Numbered from the stretch's first letter, positions 1 through 6,745 are shown. The stretch is DNA of 13,500 nt from CAZJPS01 sp964548055 (GCA_964548055.1 CAZJPS010000028.1:1-13500); one strand, 5' to 3'. The notes: generated by a model not told the origin, from the sequence alone. Numbers and translations: made by a program.

Positions 1-40
1 GATCACTCTTCAAAAGAAAAATTAATGACATGCAACGAAG

Positions 41-120
41 CATGTCACCCTGAGCCGTGTCGAAGGGCGACATGCGGTCCCTTTAGTGGAATGACGGGAG
101 TCATTTGTCGCAGAGGGCAC
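41..120. repeat. REP-like intergenic repeat, copy 1
   Basis: A hairpin spans 41-74: CATGTC (41-46) pairs with GACATG (69-74), and CCCT (48-51) with AGGG (64-67), around a core of the TGAGC..GTCGAA type. The following bases (ACATGCGG.CC, then GTCATTTG..GCAGA) recur in the same order at 5051-5125, so the two tracts look like diverged copies of one dispersed element. The core resembles filler repeats I know from many CPR and environmental genomes. No gene is seen in 1-250 apart from this element and the terminator at 251-271. Confidence 0.6.
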
Positions 121-250
121 GCTCGTACTTTGTTATGAAAGAACTCTTTGACTATTGATGACTGAATTTTGAACCTTTTTTGTTCTTTGTTTCTTAGATA
201 TTTTCTGCGATCACCCACCTCTTTATTTATATCTACACACCAAGAAAACA

Positions 251-271
251 GCGGTGCGACATGCGCACCGC
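251..271 (-). terminator. Rho-independent terminator of the 286-771 gene
   Basis: A perfect 8-bp stem (GCGGTGCG at 251-258 with CGCACCGC at 264-271) encloses a 5-base loop. It starts 14 bases past the minus-strand stop codon. Read on the minus strand it is followed by TGTTTTCTT, a usable though interrupted U-tract. Position and structure fit an intrinsic terminator. Confidence 0.65.
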
Positions 272-285
272 CGTTTCCCCTGCTC

Positions 286-771
286 CTATTTTCCTTTTAG
301 GAGTGCATCCAGCACTCCTCTTTCGTATTCGAAATACCGTGCGGCCCCCCAGGGCCGTTCGTCTCGAATACGTTGGATCTGAAAGAAAGCTTTTAGCGCT
401 TTTTTCAGAGCCTCGTGCCTTTTTTCTATTTTTTCCCGGGCCTCCGCAGCTTCTTTGCTGTCGGGAGGCACTCCTTCACAGGCTTTTCTGAGGACTCCTT
501 CCCCAAAGAAACCTGTGAGATCGAAAATGAACGCCTCGTGATCCTCACGAGTTTTCAAGTTCTGAACGCGAGCTTCGAAGAGCTCGCGTTCCTTTTCTTT
601 AAGGTATGGAAATGACTCCTCCGTGAGCCATTTCGAGACCTTGGGCGCGACGACCTGGAGGTAGTCGTTCTTCTGCTTTTTTTGTACTTCGATCGCCAAG
701 AAGTGCGTGGTGGCTGCCGTAGCCACAACTGCCACGGCGATGCTGATGCAAACGAACGTCTTCTTGTTCAT
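286..771 (-). CDS. Membrane-anchored hypothetical protein
   Basis: This 161-residue protein is not recognised. Residues 1-3 are charged or polar (MNKK), followed by one hydrophobic segment at about 6-27 (FVCISIAVAVVATAATTHFL), and then a soluble, highly charged, helix-prone region rich in Lys and Glu. That is the layout of a single-pass protein with its bulk outside the membrane; no lipobox is visible. An upstream in-frame ATG at 891 exists, but the start at 771 is preferred because GGAG lies 7 bases upstream and the hydrophobic segment then becomes a normal N-terminal anchor. This is one of few genes here with a clear Shine-Dalgarno sequence. It has its own promoter, a long structured leader (843-893) and a terminator (251-271), so it is probably monocistronic. 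Function unknown. Confidence 0.7.
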   Translation of the reverse strand: MNKKTFVCISIAVAVVATAATTHFLAIEVQKKQKNDYLQVVAPKVSKWLTEESFPYLKEKERELFEARVQNLKTREDHEAFIFDLTGFFGEGVLRKACEGVPPDSKEAAEAREKIEKRHEALKKALKAFFQIQRIRDERPWGAARYFEYERGVLDALLKGK

Positions 772-842
772 CGAAAATCTCCAAAAAATAGGTTTCGAAC
801 CGCCGAGAAGCCACGGAATTGTGACTTCATGAGCGGCTCGAT

Positions 843-893
843 AAGTGAGCAGGGGGACCGCACACATATGTGCATGCGGAGAACTACTCACTT
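843..893 (-). ncRNA. Structured 5' leader hairpin
   Basis: On the minus strand, AAGTGAGTAG (893-884) pairs with CTGCTCACTT (852-843) over 10 bp with a single U-G pair. Inside it CCGCA (879-875) pairs with TGCGG (862-858) and CACAT (872-868) with ATGTG (867-863), leaving a TG bulge. The result is a nearly continuous 51-base hairpin. It lies between the inferred promoter (919-946) and the ATG at 771, so it would fold in the leader RNA. No U-tract follows, so it is not a simple terminator. It matches no riboswitch class that I recognise. It could be a regulatory leader or a cruciform-forming protein site. Confidence 0.45.
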
Positions 894-911
894 TGGTGAT
901 GACAAAGAACT

Positions 912-927
912 TGGTATATTTATACCA
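912..927. promoter_or_regulatory. 16-bp palindrome over the promoter of the 286-771 gene
   Basis: TGGTATA (912-918) and TATACCA (921-927) are perfect inverted arms around two central bases. The palindrome covers the inferred minus-strand -10 (TATAAA, 919-924) and the expected transcription start. This is the usual place for a repressor operator, though AT-rich palindromes also arise by chance. Confidence 0.4.
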
Positions 928-946
928 TAAATTATTAATAAGTAAA
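919..946 (-). promoter_or_regulatory. Promoter for the 286-771 gene
   Basis: Minus-strand TTTACT (941-946) and TATAAA (919-924) are separated by 16 bases and resemble sigma-70 -35 and -10 boxes. The implied leader is about 140 bases, far longer than for neighbouring genes. Confidence 0.45.
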
Positions 947-1015
947 TAAATGATCTTTTAAGCCTGTTTCTATGCCCAAAATGGCATTTTTACTCTCTCC
1001 CAATTCTTTGCAAAA

Positions 1016-1882
1016 TCATGCTCCGTACTTCTCCTGAATCATCCTTCCTATCTTCTCCGAAAGCTCTTTTTGAGGAATCTGCTCCAACACCTCCCCCAAA
1101 AACCCCTCCACAAACATTCTCCTCGCTTCCCTCTCTGGAATCCCACGCGCAGCAAAATAAAAGAGATCTTCGGGTGTTACGCGGGCAACGGTTGCTGAGT
1201 GGCTTGCCTTCACATCATTCGTTTTAATTTCGAGTCCTGGAATGGCGTCCACTTTTGCGGAGCTATCCAGCATCAGCACTTCTTGCGTTAAATACGTGTC
1301 GGTGCCGCCACCTTTCAGGCCAATTTCGATCATACCATTGCATTTGATGTGTCCTTTTTCCTCGGCCACTCCTCGCATGGTGATTTCTCCACTCCCGCGC
1401 ATGCCATCAAAAATATTGCGGGCTGAGAACGTGTATTTTTCTTCCGCTTTGGCGTAACTGATCCAATCGATGGAGCTCGTGCTATCTGCTCCTGTTAATC
1501 GGCTTTTCAGCGTATGCGTCACCGTTTTTCCACCCAGTGTCACATTGATCCAATGTATCTGTGCCTTCTCCCCTCCTTCACTCTGCTGCGCGATATGTAC
1601 GTCTGCATCACTCCCTGCACTGTTTACGTGAACCACCGTACAGTATGCATCTGAGCCTAATTCGAGAGACAAAGAATGCATGACGGACTCTTTCTGTTCC
1701 ACAGAACAGAGCAGTGTAACGCGTGCTCCTGATCCCACACGAATATGTACATCAGGATCTGCTGGGATGGAAATTATGTCAGGAAAAACACAAGCAGTGG
1801 GTATGGTGAGATATATGGAATTCTCCTCGCGCATTTTTGTGATACCAGCCTGTGTTGCGGCCGCTGATAGATCCATCTGCAT
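1016..1882 (-). CDS. sufD: SufD-like FeS assembly scaffold protein
   Basis: Second scaffold subunit of the SUF iron-sulfur machine, which pairs with SufB and SufC in a SufBC2D complex in the cytosol. The protein has 288 residues. The middle is strand-rich, as expected for the SufB/SufD beta-helix, and the C-terminus carries the family block: IPGLEIKTNDVKASHSATV at about 214-232, then EDLFYFAARGIPEREARRM and the closing helices. His228 sits where E. coli SufD has His360, about 60 residues from the end in both (recalled, not aligned). It is much shorter than typical SufD (roughly 420 residues), the loss being N-terminal. It lacks the SufB signature C-terminus (MEGSxG), so SufD fits better than a second SufB. 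The ATG at 1882 lies 6 bases from a CATACT box. ATG at 1876 is an alternative start. Confidence 0.85.
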   Translation of the reverse strand: MQMDLSAAATQAGITKMREENSIYLTIPTACVFPDIISIPADPDVHIRVGSGARVTLLCSVEQKESVMHSLSLELGSDAYCTVVHVNSAGSDADVHIAQQSEGGEKAQIHWINVTLGGKTVTHTLKSRLTGADSTSSIDWISYAKAEEKYTFSARNIFDGMRGSGEITMRGVAEEKGHIKCNGMIEIGLKGGGTDTYLTQEVLMLDSSAKVDAIPGLEIKTNDVKASHSATVARVTPEDLFYFAARGIPEREARRMFVEGFLGEVLEQIPQKELSEKIGRMIQEKYGA

Positions 1883-1888
1883 GCAGCA

Positions 1889-1894
1889 AGTATG
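1889..1894 (-). promoter_or_regulatory. -10-like box of sufD, leaderless
   Basis: Minus-strand CATACT lies 6 bases before the ATG at 1882, placing the expected transcription start at or next to the start codon. No Shine-Dalgarno sequence is seen. Confidence 0.35.
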
Positions 1895-1896
1895 CC

Positions 1897-2934
1897 TTAT
1901 TTCCCCGCGGCCAGAAGCCCAATTTCTGTAGCTGTGAGGGCCCTGTTATACAGCCGCACATCGTCAATTCTTCCGCCCCACCTCCACGAAGAGCCTCCCC
2001 CGATATTAAATACTGTCGTTCCCGAGGGATTCACGTAGTTGGCGGATCCCAGAAGCACTCCATCGTAATACAACTTTGTGTTCCCTGTTTCTGCCACAAG
2101 CGCGTAGTGATGAAAACTCCCATTAGATGCACTGGCTGGAATGGAACCAAAGGGATTAGCGCATCCATCCCACGTATTCCAGCAGATACTGCCGGCATAA
2201 AAGAATAGATCCGGACCCGATCCCTCGTTACCCGCCAAAAAAAGCATGGGTGACCCCGCTCCGTTCCATGTGGCCCACATACTAAAGGTAACAGTGGAAC
2301 CTCGCACAACGGGCGCGCTCACGTAGTCGTCGGTTCCATCAAATTGCAAACTGCGCGCATTGCTAAATGTAGTGGGTGCAACGGTAGTAGAAATAGTTGG
2401 ACCATTATTGTGGGTTCCAGTATTTCCATTTCCAGAAGAATCTACGGCGCTCGTGCCCGATGTTTCATCAAACTTCCAATAGCCGATGTAATCTGTAGGG
2501 CTTGCAGATGCCGTTCCCCCAAGATACAGAGGCAGTACTACCACTCCTCCTCCCATAGAATATACGGTGTAGCCCGTGTACAGCGCGCTCGTTTCTATGT
2601 CATCCACTGGCAAGCTTTTTATATACACAGCAAGAGCTGAGGAGAGGCTTACACATGTGGCGTCTGTGATTCCTGTCCTGCAAATCTGTTTTGCATTCGC
2701 CGCTCCACTGGGAATGCCAGCAGGCAAAGATCCATTGTCTACCAGGTACTGATTAAGGGCCTTAGAAATGCTTTCGGCATTATTCAGCCTTCGTGAATCC
2801 TTCGCAGCATTAAATCTTTTAGCAGGATCCACTGCGACAAAAACAACTGATGCCAAAATTGCAATCACTGTGATGACTACAATGAGTTCTACTAACGTGA
2901 ATGCGGGGCGCAGACGCAAGGCCATCTCTTTCAT
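1897..2934 (-). CDS. Type IV prepilin-like protein with LamG domain
   Basis: A 345-residue secreted or surface pilin-like protein. Residues 1-11 are a short basic leader. The segment at 12-33 (FTLVELIVVITVIAILAS) is the classic class III signal and pilin helix, with Glu at +5; the residue before the cleavage site is Ala11 instead of the usual Gly. A pseudopilin-like region continues to about 140, with Cys85 and Cys94. From about 149 to the end comes a LamG/concanavalin-like lectin domain: YIGYWKFDETSGT, LQFDGTDDYV, FSMWATW, HHYALVAETGNTKLYYDGV, GGRIDDVRLYNRALTATEI. Such domains commonly bind glycans. The start at 2934 gives a short leader; ATG at 2925 is an equally good start, with TACTAT 7 bases upstream. 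Longer in-frame starts up to 3087 would overlap the upstream gene and bury the signal. Confidence 0.85.
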   Translation of the reverse strand: MKEMALRLRPAFTLVELIVVITVIAILASVVFVAVDPAKRFNAAKDSRRLNNAESISKALNQYLVDNGSLPAGIPSGAANAKQICRTGITDATCVSLSSALAVYIKSLPVDDIETSALYTGYTVYSMGGGVVVLPLYLGGTASASPTDYIGYWKFDETSGTSAVDSSGNGNTGTHNNGPTISTTVAPTTFSNARSLQFDGTDDYVSAPVVRGSTVTFSMWATWNGAGSPMLFLAGNEGSGPDLFFYAGSICWNTWDGCANPFGSIPASASNGSFHHYALVAETGNTKLYYDGVLLGSANYVNPSGTTVFNIGGGSSWRWGGRIDDVRLYNRALTATEIGLLAAGK

Positions 2935-2959
2935 AGTAGCGCATCTGTTGCGCATTACT

Positions 2960-3436
2960 CTATTGCCGCCACCAACAAATCGCATTCCAAACGCGTTTCC
3001 ATGGTGGTAGCTTTTCTTTTTTCTCGTTTGGCAAAAGCTGTATTGAAGGTACTGTTGAAGCAGAAGTGGGCACATCCATTCGAACACTCAACAGTGTACC
3101 CCGTATTGTATCTTGGCTGCTCTTTCGTAAAAGAAGTTCCCTCTGGGCGCGCTTTGAGCTCTCTCGAAGAAAAAGCATGTAATGAAATCCTTTCATACCA
3201 CGAAGTTTCTCATTGTAGGGAAACTCAAATGCAGCATGTGGATCTTGATCTTGTAGATGCAAAATTTGGTAGATATTTTCAGCTGTCATTTCACGAAGCC
3301 TTTTTATTTCGTGTGTATATGACTCTGATTCTTGACCCTCCACCAAACCCGGAAAAGCTCGACATAGATCATGCCACGCATCAATACGCCTCTGCAGTTC
3401 TTCGCTCGTTTGAGCTTTCTCATTAGATTTTTCCAT
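2960..3436 (-). CDS. Hypothetical protein upstream of the pilin gene
   Basis: A 158-residue soluble, charged protein that I do not recognise. It has no signal peptide or hydrophobic segment except a Trp-rich end (PPWKRVWNAICWWRQ), which might touch a membrane or partner. Residues about 10-100 look helical. It ends 25 bases before the preferred start of the pilin-LamG gene on the same strand, so the two may be co-transcribed, but nothing in the sequence ties it to pilus function. The start MEKSNEK (3436) is preferred over the ATG at 3454, whose extra residues MGIIIC look unlike a natural N-terminus. An opposite-strand reading of 3001-3426 is open as well but has a less natural composition. Confidence 0.6.
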   Translation of the reverse strand: MEKSNEKAQTSEELQRRIDAWHDLCRAFPGLVEGQESESYTHEIKRLREMTAENIYQILHLQDQDPHAAFEFPYNEKLRGMKGFHYMLFLRESSKRAQRELLLRKSSQDTIRGTLLSVRMDVPTSASTVPSIQLLPNEKKEKLPPWKRVWNAICWWRQ

Positions 3437-3505
3437 ACAAATGATTATTCCCATTAGTTAAATTTGTGTTGTAATGATACATAAAATTCTCATTAGTGTC
3501 TAGCG

Positions 3506-3536
3506 ACATCTCTTCCTGAGGGCATCCCTCAGATGT
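3506..3536 (-). other. Inverted repeat downstream of sufB
   Basis: CTGAGGG (3516-3522), a 3-base loop and CCCTCAG (3526-3532) form a perfect 7-bp hairpin 29 bases past the sufB stop. ACATC (3506-3510) and GATGT (3532-3536) could add an outer stem. There is no U-tract on either strand, so intrinsic termination is uncertain; it could be a 3'-end stabiliser or processing hairpin. Confidence 0.4.
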
Positions 3537-3560
3537 ATGCACACTTGCACATTTCGTGCC

Positions 3561-4988
3561 CTAACCCACACTCCCCTCCATTTCTAGCTCGATCAACCGG
3601 TTCATCTCCACTGCATACTCAAGCGGAAGCAGGCGCACAATGGGCTCAATGAAACCATTCACGATCATCGCTCTTGCTTCGTCTTCGGGGATACCACGGC
3701 TCATCAAATAAAACATGTCTTCTTCACTTAATTTTCCAACGGTTGCTTCATGTGCGATCGTGACATCGTTATTGCGAATCTGAATATCGGGGATCGTATC
3801 GGTGCGGCTCACTTCATCCAGAAGAAGTGCATCACATTCTACGTTTGCGATGCAATCATGAGCGTGAGGTGCCACTTTTAATTGGCCCCGATACACCGCC
3901 ACTCCTCCATCTTTGGAAATAGATTTAGAAATCACTTTGGAACTGGTATGAGGAGCCAAGTGGAACACCTTCGCGCCTGTGTCCTGCCACTGTCCTTTAT
4001 TCGCAAAGGCAATTGCCATATGGTCGCAGCGGGCTCCTTCTCCCACTAATACAGAACATGGATAGAGCATGGTGACGCCACTTCCCATGTTGCCCCCTAT
4101 CCACTCCATCACGGCATCTTTGTCTACAATCGCGCGCTTGGTATTGAGGTTATACGTATCCCTGCTCCAGTTTTCGACTGATGAGTATCGGCACTTAGCA
4201 CCTGGCTTCACAAAGATTTCTACCAGGCCCGCATGCAGGCCCTGAGAGCCATATTTTGGCGCGCTGCACCCCTCGATGTAATGCACATCCGCACCGTCTT
4301 CTACCACAATCAGCGTGTGTTCAAACTGACCCATATTTTTTGCATTCATGCGGAAGTACGCCTGCAGAGGGTCACGCACTTGTACACCTTTAGGAACATA
4401 CAAAAATGTTCCGCCAGACCACACCGCCCCATGCAAGGCAGCAAATTTGTGATCCGTATTTGGCACGCACTTCATAAAATATTTCTGCACAATTTCCGGA
4501 TACTGCGCTAGCGCATCATCCATATCTAAGAAGATCACACCTAGCGCGTCCCACTCTTTTTTCAGCGAGTGATACACCACTTCGGATTCATACTGAGCCC
4601 CCACACCCGCGAGCATCTTCCGCTCCGCTTCCGGAATTCCCAAGCGATCGTACACCTTGCGAATATCTGCGGGCACTTCACCCCAATCATCTGTGTTCGC
4701 AGCTCCGGAAGAAGCGTAGTAGATGATATTGTCTAAATCGAGTTTCGATAAATCCGCTCCCCATGTGGGCATCGGTTTTTCTCTAAAAATTTTGAGGGAT
4801 TCCAAGCGGTGCTGGAGCATCCATTCCGGTTCGCCTTTTTCTGAACTGATCATTCTCACAAGCTCTTCGCTCACGCCTTTTTTTACGCCATCCGCGTACG
4901 GCGAAGGATTTGCAGTATCAAAAATTTCCCGCGAAAGACCGCTAAAGATAGCCTTGTCGTCGGTCGCTGAAGAGGCGGAGGTGTCCAT
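3561..4988 (-). CDS. sufB: FeS cluster assembly scaffold SufB
   Basis: SufB is the scaffold on which SUF builds iron-sulfur clusters; it accepts sulfur from a cysteine desulfurase and works with SufC and SufD. At 475 residues it is full length (E. coli about 495, Bacillus about 465). Family blocks are visible in order: YASSGAANTDDWGEVP (about 91-106), HGAVWSGGTFLYVPKGV (186-202), EDGADVHYIEGCSAPKY (230-246), VENWSRDTYNLNTKRA (271-286), GGNMGSGVTMLYPC (298-311), and the end EYAVEMNRLIELEMEGSVG, which is of the Gram-positive kind. Cys385 and His413-Glu414 are 28 residues apart, the spacing I recall for the key E. coli pair Cys405 and His433. No SufS, SufE or SufU adjoins it. The ATG at 4988 lies 6 bases from TATACT, so the mRNA is probably leaderless. 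Confidence 0.97.
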   Translation of the reverse strand: MDTSASSATDDKAIFSGLSREIFDTANPSPYADGVKKGVSEELVRMISSEKGEPEWMLQHRLESLKIFREKPMPTWGADLSKLDLDNIIYYASSGAANTDDWGEVPADIRKVYDRLGIPEAERKMLAGVGAQYESEVVYHSLKKEWDALGVIFLDMDDALAQYPEIVQKYFMKCVPNTDHKFAALHGAVWSGGTFLYVPKGVQVRDPLQAYFRMNAKNMGQFEHTLIVVEDGADVHYIEGCSAPKYGSQGLHAGLVEIFVKPGAKCRYSSVENWSRDTYNLNTKRAIVDKDAVMEWIGGNMGSGVTMLYPCSVLVGEGARCDHMAIAFANKGQWQDTGAKVFHLAPHTSSKVISKSISKDGGVAVYRGQLKVAPHAHDCIANVECDALLLDEVSRTDTIPDIQIRNNDVTIAHEATVGKLSEEDMFYLMSRGIPEDEARAMIVNGFIEPIVRLLPLEYAVEMNRLIELEMEGSVG

Positions 4989-4994
4989 GGGGAG

Positions 4995-5000
4995 AGTATA
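4995..5000 (-). promoter_or_regulatory. -10 box of sufB, leaderless
   Basis: Minus-strand TATACT lies exactly 6 bases before the sufB ATG, so transcription should start at the A of the ATG. No Shine-Dalgarno sequence or clear -35 box is seen. Confidence 0.5.
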
Positions 5001-5050
5001 GAGGATTAGAGGATTCTTGTGGGTATTTTTGGCAAAAAATACACATTAGG

Positions 5051-5125
5051 CACCACGCCCTGAGCTTTTTGAAGAGCAACATGCGGCCCATTCGGTAGAG
5101 CTACGAACGTCATTTGCTGCAGAAC
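5051..5125. repeat. REP-like repeat, diverged copy 2
   Basis: The order of blocks matches 41-120: CCCTGAGC, then GAAG.GC.ACATGCGG.CC, then GTCATTTG and GCAGA. Internal palindromy has decayed (the copy-1 GTCGAAGGG is TTTGAAGAG here), which suggests an old, inactive copy. It fills much of the gap between sufB and the methyltransferase. Confidence 0.5.
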
Positions 5126-5130
5126 CGCGT

Positions 5131-5160
5131 GCATGGTTCGACAAGCTCACTACAACATGC
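5131..5160. repeat. Inverted TGAGCTTGTCGAA-type repeat unit
   Basis: GCATG (5131-5135) and CATGC (5156-5160) flank GTTCGACAAGCTCAC, the reverse complement of the TGAGC..GTCGAA core at 50-64. Read in frame it encodes MVRQAHYN, a known artefactual N-terminus when such repeats are fused to a downstream gene. Confidence 0.55.
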
Positions 5161-5193
5161 TGATGAACTGCTTTGCTAACACCACTTCTTCGC

Positions 5194-5199
5194 TACAAT
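5194..5199 (+). promoter_or_regulatory. -10 box of the methyltransferase gene
   Basis: TACAAT lies 8 bases before the ATG at 5208. TTGCTA (5173-5178) is a possible -35 at a short 15-base spacing. No Shine-Dalgarno sequence precedes the ATG, so a leaderless or near-leaderless message is likely. Confidence 0.4.
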
Positions 5200-5207
5200 T
5201 CCAAATT

Positions 5208-5891
5208 ATGAGCTTGAAAGAACGCATAGAGGAATATTGGCTGTTTGCTTCGGAGGGAGCCAAAGATATTGTGCTTTCTCAATCCATCTGTGCCCTGTTT
5301 CCCATGAGCTGGAAAACAGTGAAAGCGCTGAGTGAGTATGTGCGAGATGATGTACGGAATGTGATAGAGCTGGGCACGGGAACAGGGAGGCTGCCACGGC
5401 AACTGACTATCAATAAGCCTCGCTTCCCTGGGCACATAGGCATGCTTCCTTCTAGTGGACGGTACTTAGGAATAGAACTCAATCCCCGCTTTGCAGAGTA
5501 TGCAAGCCGCGTTAATTCTGATCCACGTGTAGATATTGTGAATGGTTCTGCTATGGACTTGCATCCCATTCAACAAAAAAATTGGGGAGGAATGAAGGCG
5601 GATATTGTATTTGCCAGCCTCCCTTTTTCACGAATGGGAAAAATGCGAGATGAAATTTTTCATGCGGTGCGGGAGGCACTTGTGCCTGGGGGAAAATTTG
5701 TCGTTTCTATTTACTGCAATATAGAACATGAGCTCTCCAAAACATTCGATGTTGTTGCAAAAAGCCACGTGCTCCGTGGTATACACCCCATGCGCATTCA
5801 CGAAGCCTCCACTGTTCTTCCCAATTCCAACAGTGATACGCTTCACCTCAATGGCTTCTCCTCAAACGGAACTTCGCATACAAAAAGATAG
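5208..5891 (+). CDS. Class I SAM-dependent methyltransferase
   Basis: A 227-residue soluble methyltransferase of the Rossmann type. Motif I is VIELGTGTG (52-60), the acidic SAM-ribose motif is GIELNP (88-93), motif IV is DIVFASLPFS (132-141), and LVPGGKFV (158-165) starts the late strands. The SLPFS motif and the closing pattern of helices recall the phospholipid N-methyltransferase and rRNA adenine dimethylase-like families; the substrate cannot be decided from sequence alone. The open frame extends upstream to 5133, but those 25 residues are the translation of a dispersed repeat (MVRQAHYN...), so the ATG at 5208 is chosen, just after a TACAAT box. The last 20 or so residues are polar and poorly conserved in appearance. 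A hairpin begins at the stop codon. Confidence 0.85.
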   Translation: MSLKERIEEYWLFASEGAKDIVLSQSICALFPMSWKTVKALSEYVRDDVRNVIELGTGTGRLPRQLTINKPRFPGHIGMLPSSGRYLGIELNPRFAEYASRVNSDPRVDIVNGSAMDLHPIQQKNWGGMKADIVFASLPFSRMGKMRDEIFHAVREALVPGGKFVVSIYCNIEHELSKTFDVVAKSHVLRGIHPMRIHEASTVLPNSNSDTLHLNGFSSNGTSHTKR

Positions 5892-5907
5892 CACTCCACG
5901 GGAGTGC
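5891..5907 (+). terminator. Hairpin after the methyltransferase gene
   Basis: GCACTCC (5891-5897), loop ACG, GGAGTGC (5901-5907) make a perfect 7-bp stem starting at the last base of the stop codon. The bases after it (GTGTAGGATGCAGTTCTATTC) contain only a loose U-rich stretch, so termination may be partial. Confidence 0.45.
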
Positions 5908-5928
5908 GTGTAGGATGCAGTTCTATTC

Positions 5929-5934
5929 TATTCT
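5929..5934 (+). promoter_or_regulatory. -10 box of the DUF1232 gene, leaderless
   Basis: TATTCT lies exactly 6 bases before the ATG at 5941, matching the sufB and sufC arrangement. No ribosome binding site fits in the remaining six bases (AGCCCT). Confidence 0.45.
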
Positions 5935-5940
5935 AGCCCT

Positions 5941-6216
5941 ATGAACTACCTCAAACGTTACTGGATGATGATCCAGCTCTACTGGAAAGTAGTACAAGAT
6001 AAACGTACGCCGGGGCTTGCAAAAGCACTGCCTCTTCTTTCCATTTTGTACCTCATTTGGCCACTGGATATTTTGCCCGATATTTTCCCCATTGTAGGGC
6101 AGGTAGATGATCTCCTTTTTGTCCCTTATCTTCTCCTCATGCTTGCGCTGCATATAACACCCGAAAACGTAAAAAATGAGGCAAAGGGGAAGATTATTGA
6201 TGTGGAGCCAAAGTAA
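5941..6216 (+). CDS. DUF1232/YkvA-family small membrane protein
   Basis: A 91-residue protein with the DUF1232 signature at about 36-58: YLIWPLDILPDIFPIVGQ followed by VDD, matching the family pattern Y.I.P.D.IPD..P..G..DD. The flanking stretch to about 71 (LLFVPYLLLMLALHI) is hydrophobic, and the N-terminus is basic and aromatic, so it is probably an inner-membrane protein. The family is widespread and its biochemical role is not established; a YkvA/RutF-like regulatory link has no support here. The gene follows the methyltransferase by 49 bases but has its own -10 box, and it is convergent with the 6223-6555 gene with only 6 bases between stop codons. Confidence 0.85.
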   Translation: MNYLKRYWMMIQLYWKVVQDKRTPGLAKALPLLSILYLIWPLDILPDIFPIVGQVDDLLFVPYLLLMLALHITPENVKNEAKGKIIDVEPK

Positions 6217-6222
6217 GTGGGC

Positions 6223-6555
6223 TCAATTATTCTTATCCCTAAAATACATATATACGTGCTTTTTAGGCCAGCCCAGAAGTATATCATTTATATGCCGACG
6301 GATGTCGTCTGCATGACGAAGTAACTCTTTAGATTCTCCAAGCTCGGCCTGCAGGCGGATGGCATCATCAATGAGAAATTGAACAAACGAAAGTACAGCA
6401 ACATCTCTTTGAGCGGAAGCACGTGGTGGAATGCAATGCCTTACATCATTCATCCATGTTGGAATGTGATTACGGAGCAATATAGCAACTTCGGACAAGT
6501 CAGAATGGGATTCATGAGACATAGAAACCACTCTACTCTGCTGGATTTGTTCCAT
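6223..6555 (-). CDS. Hypothetical helical protein
   Basis: A 110-residue soluble protein that I do not recognise. It is predicted mostly helical: two amphipathic stretches (AVLSFVQFLIDDAIRLQAEL and KELLRHADDIRRHINDILLG) follow a His- and Ser-rich N-terminus. There is no signal or membrane segment. The ATG at 6555 is favoured because TATCTG stands exactly 6 bases upstream, as for several other genes here; MSHESHSD at 6522 is an alternative start. It ends by TGA 6 bases from the convergent DUF1232 stop. Confidence 0.55.
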   Translation of the reverse strand: MEQIQQSRVVSMSHESHSDLSEVAILLRNHIPTWMNDVRHCIPPRASAQRDVAVLSFVQFLIDDAIRLQAELGESKELLRHADDIRRHINDILLGWPKKHVYMYFRDKNN

Positions 6556-6561
6556 AAAGAG

Positions 6562-6567
6562 CAGATA
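6562..6567 (-). promoter_or_regulatory. -10-like box of the 6223-6555 gene
   Basis: Minus-strand TATCTG lies 6 bases before the ATG at 6555. No Shine-Dalgarno sequence is visible in between (CTCTTT). Confidence 0.35.
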
Positions 6568-6745
6568 CTGTGTTCAGATCTTTACAAAATGCAGTTGGAT
6601 ATTTTTCACTGTCCGTAACACCTCATTCCTCAGATTTTGTGTTGTGAATAACAAAAAAATTATCTGTGGCCACTTTGCCACACTCGCACATGGACACAAT
6701 AATCTATTCGGGCACACTAAATTCCTTTATTTTCCAATCAACAGT

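Noticed and set aside
791..802. GGTTCGAAACC on the minus strand, resembling a tRNA T-arm
   Set aside because: The surrounding bases do not form a T-stem, acceptor stem or anticodon arm; no cloverleaf can be drawn.
972..991. ATGCC/GGCAT hairpin followed by TTTT on the plus strand
   Set aside because: The stem is only 5 bp and the U-tract points in the plus direction, where no gene ends. In the minus direction needed for sufD there is no U-tract.
3001..3426. Open frame of 141 residues on the plus strand
   Set aside because: It lies opposite the 2960-3436 gene. Its composition is less protein-like, and nothing like a promoter or ribosome site precedes it.
6644..6745. GTG-started extension of the Cys/His protein
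   Set aside because: The extra 34 residues look like translated intergenic DNA and no promoter or ribosome site fits the GTG.
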